Below, piece after piece: positions 31,424-37,104 of a DNA stretch of 37,104 nt; position 1 is the stretch's first letter; every line of letters begins with the position of its first letter. The notes under the pieces are model-generated. The model saw nothing but the letters and a program-made list of their open reading frames with translations. It made no database searches and was not told the DNA's origin. This DNA comes from Bacillota bacterium (GTDB taxonomy: Bacteria > Bacillota_I > Bacilli_A > Acholeplasmatales > UBA5453): positions 1-37,104 of the forward strand of contig JAEZHT010000020.1 of NCBI GenBank assembly GCA_023436805.1, written 5' to 3'. Made by a program: the position numbers and the translations under genes.

Positions 31424-32029
31424 TTACTCAAATGATATGTCATTCTGAGATGTTGTCATCACCGGTTGTTTAGGCTTATAGTAATAAAATAAAACGAATA
31501 CGATGACCAAAACCGATGAAAAGATGGCACCGATCGTGGAAATCAAGAATGAAGACCATACGGATCTATTCATAAAACTGGTCACCACCGTGATACTGAG
31601 TAAGTAAAGGATACTGAAGGATGACCCAATCAATCGCGTGATGATCACAGTGACTTGACCTCTTTTGTCATGGATGAGAATCCAACCAACCATTGTTGCA
31701 ATCAATAACAATATGGAAAATATTTCTCGCATCCACGCTGACAAATTGAGTGTCACTGCAACTTGCGATAATCCATATAAAGCATAAATGCCACCGATTA
31801 AACTATAACCAGTACCAATCATAAAAAGTAGCCACGCCATGGTTTTGTTTTCAATAAACAGTGCGATGGCCAAAGCAAGTGCAATCAATATACTCAAAGC
31901 GTTACTTAAGAAATATTGAACTGCCCAAGGACCCGTGCCAAAGTCTAGGTATATACCATAATTGATGAAGACTGAAATCAAAAACAAAGCAAAAGAAATG
32001 AATCCACCAATCTTTAAAAATTTTCTCAT
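31424..32029 (-). CDS. Six-helix membrane protein, unknown (paired with next gene)
   Basis: 201 residues, about six hydrophobic segments. The frame is open to 32056, but GGAGG five bases before the ATG at 32029 sets the start. The promoter is TTGATT N16 TATAAT (32140-32113), with an extended TGt. It has the same overall build as the following gene. Unknown function. Confidence 0.72.
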   Translation of the reverse strand: MRKFLKIGGFISFALFLISVFINYGIYLDFGTGPWAVQYFLSNALSILIALALAIALFIENKTMAWLLFMIGTGYSLIGGIYALYGLSQVAVTLNLSAWMREIFSILLLIATMVGWILIHDKRGQVTVIITRLIGSSFSILYLLSITVVTSFMNRSVWSSFLISTIGAIFSSVLVIVFVLFYYYKPKQPVMTTSQNDISFE

Positions 32030-32112
32030 GTATACCTCCAATAAATAGCCAATCATGTATTAATATGTATCATAATAATTAATAATTTATTTTTTTCGAC
32101 TTAACCGAGTAT

Positions 32113-32140
32113 ATTATAACAAAAAAGTGTGATAAATCAA
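32113..32140 (-). promoter_or_regulatory. Promoter of the paired membrane genes
   Basis: On the minus strand TTGATT (32140-32135) N16 TATAAT (32118-32113), with an extended TGt. Confidence 0.68.
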
Positions 32141-32166
32141 TCATTATTTTCATTTGGATGGATTCG

Positions 32167-32189
32167 AAAAAAAAAGATGCTTTCGCACC
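32167..32189 (-). terminator. Intrinsic terminator
   Basis: On the minus strand GGTGC, loop GAAA, GCATC, then nine T, just past the stop of the DUF975-like gene. Confidence 0.82.
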
Positions 32190-32191
32190 TT

Positions 32192-32938
32192 TTACTCATT
32201 GGGTTGTTCTGGTTCTTTGGGTTCTTCAAATGTGATTTCTGTATTTGGTGCTTCCACCGATTTAGGTAGTTTTGCTTTTTTGACTGGCTTTTCTTCAACA
32301 ATCACTTCAGGATCAACACTGACCTTCTTTTCAGAAATTGCCTTGAAGAACATGATATCAACCATCATGATTTCAGCGAAAATGAGTGGCAGAATCAATG
32401 CGTAACCTAAGGATAGAATCATACCGATGAATGGTACGAGTCTTGCGAAAATCGCAACGACCAAGCTGATGCCTAGCGGTACCACAGCACCCAATAGACG
32501 CAGCATGAATAGATTGACTTTATTGCCATTCATCATTTCAAAAGAAGACTTGAATGCTTCTGAAGTGGTGATGTCAGGTTTTTCAGTAATGATATAAAAT
32601 AGTGGCGCAAGCGAAAACGCGAAGATGATACCAGGAATGAAGAATAAAGCGAACCCAGCAGCGATCACAACGATTTGTAATAACGTAGCAATCAACAATC
32701 TGAGGTAACGATCTGCCGTCATATCGACCCCTTTTAAGGTTTCAAACAAATCGGCTTCCCCTTTTTCTAAGAAAGCTTTAAAGAATGATATCGACGCTAT
32801 CATCGCGATGGGTGTGAGCACTGGAATAGCTAGTGATAAAATAAGTATCACTGAAAATAACATGAGCTTCACTAAATTCATGAGCCCTTTTTTGAAGACG
32901 AGCTTATAAGCCTCGACGTGGTACTGAACAAAATTCAT
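32192..32938 (-). CDS. DUF975-like integral membrane protein
   Basis: 248 residues. Five or six hydrophobic segments fill residues 15-205. PLFYIITEKPDITTSEAFKS followed by SFEMMNGNKVNLF matches the conserved core of DUF975-type proteins. The C-terminal 45 residues are acidic and proline-rich, probably cytoplasmic. The function of the family is unknown. AAAGGGG precedes the ATG; the promoter is TTGAAT N16 TATAAT (33024-32997). Confidence 0.8.
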   Translation of the reverse strand: MNFVQYHVEAYKLVFKKGLMNLVKLMLFSVILILSLAIPVLTPIAMIASISFFKAFLEKGEADLFETLKGVDMTADRYLRLLIATLLQIVVIAAGFALFFIPGIIFAFSLAPLFYIITEKPDITTSEAFKSSFEMMNGNKVNLFMLRLLGAVVPLGISLVVAIFARLVPFIGMILSLGYALILPLIFAEIMMVDIMFFKAISEKKVSVDPEVIVEEKPVKKAKLPKSVEAPNTEITFEEPKEPEQPNE

Positions 32939-32961
32939 AAATCCCCTTTCTCCCTCAAGGG

Positions 32962-32983
32962 AAACGTCTATCTACTGACGTTT
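32962..32983. repeat. Inverted repeat in the leader of the DUF975-like gene
   Basis: AAACGTC-N8-GACGTTT, between the promoter and start of the minus-strand gene. A hairpin or operator. Confidence 0.45.
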
Positions 32984-32996
32984 ACTTTTCAAGGTC

Positions 32997-33024
32997 ATTA
33001 TACCCTAAAAACGCGCTAATTCAA
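32997..33024 (-). promoter_or_regulatory. Promoter of the DUF975-like gene
   Basis: On the minus strand TTGAAT (33024-33019) N16 TATAAT (33002-32997). Confidence 0.68.
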
Positions 33025-33288
33025 TCAAAAATCGTCAAAATTTGAATATTTATTTCAATCAATTGTGCTAAAATAGATGTGGATTTGTGGCGATACTTGT
33101 ATTGAATATCAGAATTTTTTTTTGCAACCAAGCGTTGCGTGACAGATCAGGGTTTGGTATATACAATAGAGTTGTTGGAGGATAAAGACATGTGGACTAC
33201 AACAAAAATACATACAATCGTTGTTATAACGAAATAGCTTTACCTCTATCACACTGAGAGAAACCAAACACAGTAGGAGAAAATTATT
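33025..33288 (+). promoter_or_regulatory. Gene-free leader region of the ABC exporter operon
   Basis: Together with 32939-33024 this is the one intergenic stretch over 300 bases. It holds two promoter candidates: an extended -10 TGcTAAAAT (33067-33072 for the hexamer region) and TTGCGT (33135-33140) N17 TATATA (33158-33163). It also has a run of nine T at 33115-33123 without a clear stem before it, a small GCAAC/GTTGC hairpin, and a short ORF (33190-33237). TTGTTG (33172-33177) can pair with CAACAA (33200-33205), which can instead pair with TTGTT inside the ORF. GTTTGGT (33152-33158) can pair with ACCAAAC near 33266. Confidence 0.45.
33190..33237 (+). CDS. 15-codon leader ORF (possible leader peptide)
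   Basis: ATG to TAG, encoding MWTTTKIHTIVVITK, with GGAGG eight bases ahead, one of the better ribosome sites in the window. It lies 51 bases before the ABC ATPase start. The clustering of Thr, Ile and Val codons and the mutually exclusive hairpins around it suggest a leader peptide, but this is unproven. Confidence 0.5.
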   Translation: MWTTTKIHTIVVITK

Positions 33289-34293
33289 ATGGAAATCATC
33301 AAAGTAGAAAATTTAAAAAAAGAGTTCATCATATATGAAAAAGAACCTGGACTCAAAGGCGTGATCAAAAGCTTTTACAACGCGAAAAAGATTGTAAAAA
33401 AAGCTGTGGATGACGTATCATTTACGATCCAACAAGGGGAAATTGTTGGATACATCGGACCCAATGGTGCAGGCAAATCGACCACCATCAAGATGTTGAC
33501 AGGCATTTTAACACCAACCTCAGGTGAAGTGAGGGTCGATGGCATCATCCCTTATCAAAAACGTACCGTCAATGCGAAAAAGATTGGGGTTGTTTTTGGT
33601 CAACGTACACAACTGTGGTGGGACTTGCCACTAATTGAGTCGTTCACCGTCTTAAAAGAAATCTATCAAATCAGCGATGCGGATTATAAAGAACGTTTGG
33701 CGTATTTTACTGAACTCTTTGGTTTAAATGAGTTCATCAAACAACCGGTCAGACAATTATCCTTAGGTCAGCGCATGAAAGCAGATATTGTCGCCTCATT
33801 ATTACACAACCCAAAACTATTGTTCCTAGATGAACCAACCATTGGATTGGATGTGATTGCGAAAGAAAACATTCGTAAGACATTGAAAGATATCCATGAG
33901 AAGTACCAAACCACCATCATCTTAACCACACATGACTTGGCAGACATTGAAGAGTTATGTGACCGTATCATGATGATTGACCAAGGGAAAATCATCTATG
34001 ATGGCAATCTAGAAACCATCAAGGCGAAGTTTGGATCGAAGAAAATCGTTTGTTTTACTTTAAAGAACGATGCAGACATCGATTTAAAAGTCTTCGAAAC
34101 CTTAAAACAAAAAGACGCCGATTTGACCTGTTCAATTGAAAACAATCAATTAACCGTCATCTTCAATAAACTCAAAATCAACGTGGGCGACATCATTGGC
34201 CCTGTGTTAAAAGAAACCGAAGTACTCGATATCGATATTTCCGATGACCATCTCGAAAATATCATCAAAGCGATTTATAAAAACGGTCTATGA
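33289..34293 (+). CDS. ABC exporter ATP-binding protein (COG4586 type)
   Basis: 334 residues, longer than a simple ATPase. Walker A GPNGAGKS, signature LSLGQRMK, Walker B LLFLDEPTIGLD and an H-loop TTHD. The N-terminal insertion (EKEPGLKGVIKSFYNAKKIVKKA) and GQRTQLWWDLP are marks of the COG4586 group, which works with two different ABC-2 permeases. The C-terminal 90 residues form an extra domain. AGGAG precedes the ATG. It overlaps the first permease by ATGA. Confidence 0.92.
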   Translation: MEIIKVENLKKEFIIYEKEPGLKGVIKSFYNAKKIVKKAVDDVSFTIQQGEIVGYIGPNGAGKSTTIKMLTGILTPTSGEVRVDGIIPYQKRTVNAKKIGVVFGQRTQLWWDLPLIESFTVLKEIYQISDADYKERLAYFTELFGLNEFIKQPVRQLSLGQRMKADIVASLLHNPKLLFLDEPTIGLDVIAKENIRKTLKDIHEKYQTTIILTTHDLADIEELCDRIMMIDQGKIIYDGNLETIKAKFGSKKIVCFTLKNDADIDLKVFETLKQKDADLTCSIENNQLTVIFNKLKINVGDIIGPVLKETEVLDIDISDDHLENIIKAIYKNGL

Positions 34294-35099
34294 GATCGAA
34301 GATTAAAAAGTATTTACCGTTCTTTAGAACGAGTGTCATGAACATGTTCATCTATCGGGGTACGATTATATTATGGCTTTTGTTAGACGTATTCCAATTC
34401 TTTATGATGGTCTTTTTATGGATGAGTGTTTATGAATATAACCAATCCATCCAAGGGTTTACCTTGCATGAAATGTTGTTGTATTATTTAATTACCAATT
34501 TGCTATATGTCTTTTCAGATACAGAAGCGATGTATATCATGAGTGAGGAAATCAGAGAAGGTAGAATCAGTATGATGCTGATCAAACCAATTTCTTACAA
34601 AGCACGATTATACTCAGAAGTATTCGGTCGTGTGATTGGTATATTCTCATTGACATTACCCATTGTGGGGATCACAGCAGGCGTATTGTTATGGGCATTT
34701 AAGATCCCTTTCCCAATCACAGGGTTACAATTCATACTCGCGATTGGATTTATCCCTTTGATCTTCATGTTGATGTTTGAGTTTGCTTATTTCTTTGGTA
34801 CAATTTCAATCCATACCACCAATGTCTTTGGTTTAGCGATATTGATGAATGTGGTCATCCGTATTGTTTCAGGACAACTGATTCCACTGGCTTTATACCC
34901 AAAAGCGATTTTAAACGTCATTGATTATCTGCCATTCAAATACATCAGTTACCCGACGTTAGTCATGCTCGGTAAGATATCGACCACCGATGCTTTACAA
35001 GGGTTATTGGTCTTGGCCATTTGGGTAGGTGTATTCAATCTCTTTAGTAACCTCATCTTCAAACTATCGATGAAGAAGATTGTGGTCTTTGGAGGTTAA
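34290..35099 (+). CDS. ABC-2 family permease (COG4587 type)
   Basis: 269 residues, six hydrophobic segments, with MSEEIREGRISMMLIKPISY, the cytoplasmic motif of this permease group. It overlaps the ATPase by four bases. With the next gene it forms a heterodimeric membrane part. Substrate unknown; exporters of this type carry lipids, polysaccharides or drugs. Confidence 0.88.
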   Translation: MRSKIKKYLPFFRTSVMNMFIYRGTIILWLLLDVFQFFMMVFLWMSVYEYNQSIQGFTLHEMLLYYLITNLLYVFSDTEAMYIMSEEIREGRISMMLIKPISYKARLYSEVFGRVIGIFSLTLPIVGITAGVLLWAFKIPFPITGLQFILAIGFIPLIFMLMFEFAYFFGTISIHTTNVFGLAILMNVVIRIVSGQLIPLALYPKAILNVIDYLPFKYISYPTLVMLGKISTTDALQGLLVLAIWVGVFNLFSNLIFKLSMKKIVVFGG

Positions 35100-35100
35100 T

Positions 35101-35886
35101 ATGAGACATTTAAAAATTTATGGCATATTCTTTAAACAATATTTAAAAGGGTTGATGGAATACCGTGTCGATTTCTTGATCGGGATGGTAGGGTTCCTAT
35201 TTACCCAAGGGGCAGGCCTACTATTCTTATATATCATTTTCCAAAACATCCAAGCTTTGGCTGGGTTCTCATTGGATCAAATATTATTGATGTATGGGTT
35301 ATCATTAATTCCAAAAGGGATTGACCACTTGTTTTTTGACAATATTTGGTTGTTACCACGGTATGTCAGACAAGGTGGGATGGACAGATACATGTTACGT
35401 CCTATCAATGCCTTATATGTGTTTTTAATCGAACGCTTTCAACCGGACGCATTTGGTGAAATCATTTTAGGTTCATTCTTAGTCGTTACGACTTTATCCA
35501 ATTTGAACTTAGGGCTAGACCCAGTTCAAATCATCGTGATTGTCTTGACTTTATTCATTGGCATTTTCATCTTTACAGGGTTAAAACTCGCGACAGCATC
35601 CACGTCATTTTGGTTGAAAAACAGCTATCCACTCATTCAAGTGACCTATAATTTGAGTGACTTTATGAAATACCCAATCACGATATTCCCGAAAGTCATG
35701 CAAATTATTTTGACATACATCATCCCATATGCATTGGTGTCTTATTATCCAGCGATGTATTTGTTTGGTGCAGTATCGCTCATTGAACTGACACTATATC
35801 TACTCTTGGTGACACTCTTTATCATTGGGTTGGGATTGTTTGTTTGGCATAAAGGATTAAAACATTACGAATCCGCAGGCAGTTAG
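35101..35886 (+). CDS. ABC-2 family permease (COG3694 type)
   Basis: 261 residues, six hydrophobic segments, with WLLPRYVRQGGMDRYMLRPI, the counterpart motif of the second permease group. GGAGG overlaps the end of the first permease gene and sets the start at 35101 rather than the upstream in-frame ATG at 35080. It ends the operon at a terminator. Confidence 0.88.
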   Translation: MRHLKIYGIFFKQYLKGLMEYRVDFLIGMVGFLFTQGAGLLFLYIIFQNIQALAGFSLDQILLMYGLSLIPKGIDHLFFDNIWLLPRYVRQGGMDRYMLRPINALYVFLIERFQPDAFGEIILGSFLVVTTLSNLNLGLDPVQIIVIVLTLFIGIFIFTGLKLATASTSFWLKNSYPLIQVTYNLSDFMKYPITIFPKVMQIILTYIIPYALVSYYPAMYLFGAVSLIELTLYLLLVTLFIIGLGLFVWHKGLKHYESAGS

Positions 35887-35889
35887 AAA

Positions 35890-35921
35890 AAACAGGTTCC
35901 GTTTTGGAATCTGTTTTATTT
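35890..35921. terminator. Bidirectional terminator
   Basis: AAACAGGTTCC, loop GTTTT, GGAATCTGTTT (one G-U), with TTTATTTTT after it and A-runs before it, between convergent genes. Confidence 0.82.
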
Positions 35922-35923
35922 TT

Positions 35924-36967
35924 CTATTCTTTTTTGGAAACAACGATTTGTGGGAATGGAATTTGGATGTTATTTGCATTCAATAGTTCTTTGATGAGCT
36001 TACGCATGCCACGTTCAACCACATAGTGTTGTTCGTTTTCTGTTTTCGCAATCGCCCTTAAGGTGACTTGTGAGGCATCTAAAGATGTGACACCGACCAC
36101 GGTTGGGTCTTCGACAATTTGTGGGAACATGGTTTTCAACACTTGGAGTTCACGGTTCAATATTTCCATCACAGATTGGATGTTTTCTTCATAGGTAATG
36201 CCAAATTCAACCACAGCCACAGAAATGTTTCTGGAGTAGTTGATCATATTGGTGATTTCACCATTGGCTAAAATCATGACATCACCTTTCCAGTTACGGA
36301 TGCGGGTTGTTTTTAATCCGATGTCAGACACCTGGCCTTTAAACCCTTTGACTTCCACGGTATCACCGACATCAAAGTGTTGTTCGAAGATGATGAAGAA
36401 TCCGGCAATCAAGTCGTTGATGAATTTTTGAGCACCCAAACCGATGACCAAACCCATGATGCCTAAACCAGCCAAGGCAGGTACGACATTCACACCCCAC
36501 ATCGCTAAAATAATCAATATGGTGAGTAAACCTACGGTATATCGAATGATGGATAAAGTGACTTTCGCAATCGTTTTTTTACGTTTTTGGGTAGCAGAGG
36601 GTTTAACCCCAACTTTCTTCAAAGTGATTTTCGCGATTCTAACAATCATCATCGAAATGAAGAACACCAAAATCGTACCAATCATTCGTCCAAGAGAAGC
36701 TTCAATATAAGCCAAAGTACCATCCTGTAAATCCTGAATGAAGGTACTGTAGTCAAATGACCAAATCCATAAAATAAGTAATAAGCCACCAGTCATCACT
36801 AAGAACGATACAATATAAGCCAAAATAATGACGAATTTGTTTAGACTGTCTTCATATTTTTTAATCAATTTACCTTCTATGACAAATAGAAGAATGAGTA
36901 ACGCAATGATCCCTAAGGTCAAACCTGTATTGATATAAACTGCGTTGGATAATAAATTTGTAAGCAT
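35924..36967 (-). CDS. mscS: MscS-family mechanosensitive channel
   Basis: 347 residues. Two or more N-terminal helices precede the pore helix (VPALAGLGIMGLVIGLGAQKFINDLIAGFF), the beta domain (FDVGDTVEVKGFKGQVSDIGLKTTRIRNWKGD) and a C-terminal alpha/beta domain. It opens under membrane tension and releases solutes in hypo-osmotic shock, important for a cell without a wall. A first ATG at 36976 overlaps AAAGGA, so the ATG at 36967 is preferred. A promoter TTGGTT N18 TATAGT lies upstream. Confidence 0.92.
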   Translation of the reverse strand: MLTNLLSNAVYINTGLTLGIIALLILLFVIEGKLIKKYEDSLNKFVIILAYIVSFLVMTGGLLLILWIWSFDYSTFIQDLQDGTLAYIEASLGRMIGTILVFFISMMIVRIAKITLKKVGVKPSATQKRKKTIAKVTLSIIRYTVGLLTILIILAMWGVNVVPALAGLGIMGLVIGLGAQKFINDLIAGFFIIFEQHFDVGDTVEVKGFKGQVSDIGLKTTRIRNWKGDVMILANGEITNMINYSRNISVAVVEFGITYEENIQSVMEILNRELQVLKTMFPQIVEDPTVVGVTSLDASQVTLRAIAKTENEQHYVVERGMRKLIKELLNANNIQIPFPQIVVSKKE

Positions 36968-37042
36968 TATAATCATCCTTTCTATGAATACTATAACATA
37001 AGTTATAAGGCAAAACCAACGACATCCCTCATTGTATTATAT

Positions 37043-37074
37043 TTCGAATTCGAAGCAAATGATTTGATTTCGAA
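37043..37074. repeat. TTCGAA repeats upstream of the MscS gene
   Basis: A perfect 12-base palindrome TTCGAATTCGAA (37043-37054) and a third TTCGAA (37069-37074). It could be an operator for MscS or for a gene beyond the window. Confidence 0.35.
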
Positions 37075-37104
37075 ATAATCGCATGATACAATCAACTCAT
37101 ACGG

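Noticed and set aside
33061..33160. Riboswitch or intrinsic terminator with the nine-T run
   Set aside because: No stable stem precedes the T run and no known riboswitch core was recognised, so it is described only as part of the leader.
1..37104. CRISPR arrays, tRNA/rRNA genes, insertion sequences, prophage
   Set aside because: No regularly spaced repeats, cloverleaf sequences, transposase or phage genes were seen.

Overview
The window reads as chromosome of a low-GC Gram-positive-type bacterium, most like an Acholeplasma-type Mollicute or a close Bacillota relative. Shine-Dalgarno sites are strong (AGGAGG, GAGGTGATC), and UGA acts as a stop, as the many ATGA overlaps show, so the Mycoplasma UGA=Trp code is not in use. 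Promoters have the sigma-A form, often with an extended TGn -10. The regulatory logic is Bacillota-like (a CIRCE variant, a cre-like site, PadR operators, intrinsic terminators). Genus is an inference only. No tRNA, rRNA, CRISPR array, IS element or prophage gene was found.

Layout. 1-3.6 kb: a partial aquaporin-family channel (-), then a two-domain GNAT acetyltransferase behind an elaborate attenuator-like leader, then a DUF1576 membrane protein coupled to a small unknown protein. 3.6-5.4 kb (-): a DUF5698/DUF2179 membrane protein and a NUDIX/RsuA-type pseudouridine synthase pair. 5.5-9.1 kb: two c-di-GMP genes, a PAS-GGDEF-HD-GYP protein and a membrane GGDEF protein. 9.1-12.2 kb: small membrane and winged-helix proteins, an APH-fold kinase, a cytoplasmic GH5 glucanase-like enzyme and a DsrE-like protein. 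12.2-13.9 kb: an AT-rich accessory-looking cassette, a lipoprotein plus a McrB-N/NO-VEIN (PD-(D/E)XK) nuclease. 14.0-17.7 kb: a five-gene operon for leucine/valine/isoleucine oxidation (amino acid dehydrogenase plus a four-subunit 2-oxoacid:ferredoxin oxidoreductase) with a cre-like site. 17.7-21.2 kb: a GH30 lipoprotein glycosidase, a NUDIX hydrolase and an ABC-2 transporter. 21.3-23.3 kb: a DEAD-box RNA helicase and HSP20. 23.3-25.8 kb (-): a B12-binding sensor-like protein with a LolD/FtsX-type ABC pair. 26.0-32.9 kb (-): PadR plus HAAS-domain protein, XRE regulator plus polytopic protein, an SDR epimerase and several membrane proteins. 33.0-35.9 kb: a three-gene ABC exporter behind a leader with a 15-codon ORF. 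35.9-37.0 kb (-): an MscS channel.

The genes look like normal metabolism and envelope physiology: glycan and amino acid breakdown feed reduced ferredoxin and branched acyl-CoA, and many membrane regulators and transporters sense the surface. The most unusual material lies in the 5' leaders. The GNAT leader (about 745-891) holds a promoter, a three-codon ORF, a long terminator hairpin and two competing downstream hairpins, one of which masks the gene's SD. This is the layout expected of ribosome-stalling attenuation. Other notable points are the McrB-N/DUF3883 nuclease cassette, duplicated PadR operators, a CIRCE variant over a consensus promoter, and terminators inside the leaders of the helicase and GH30 genes.
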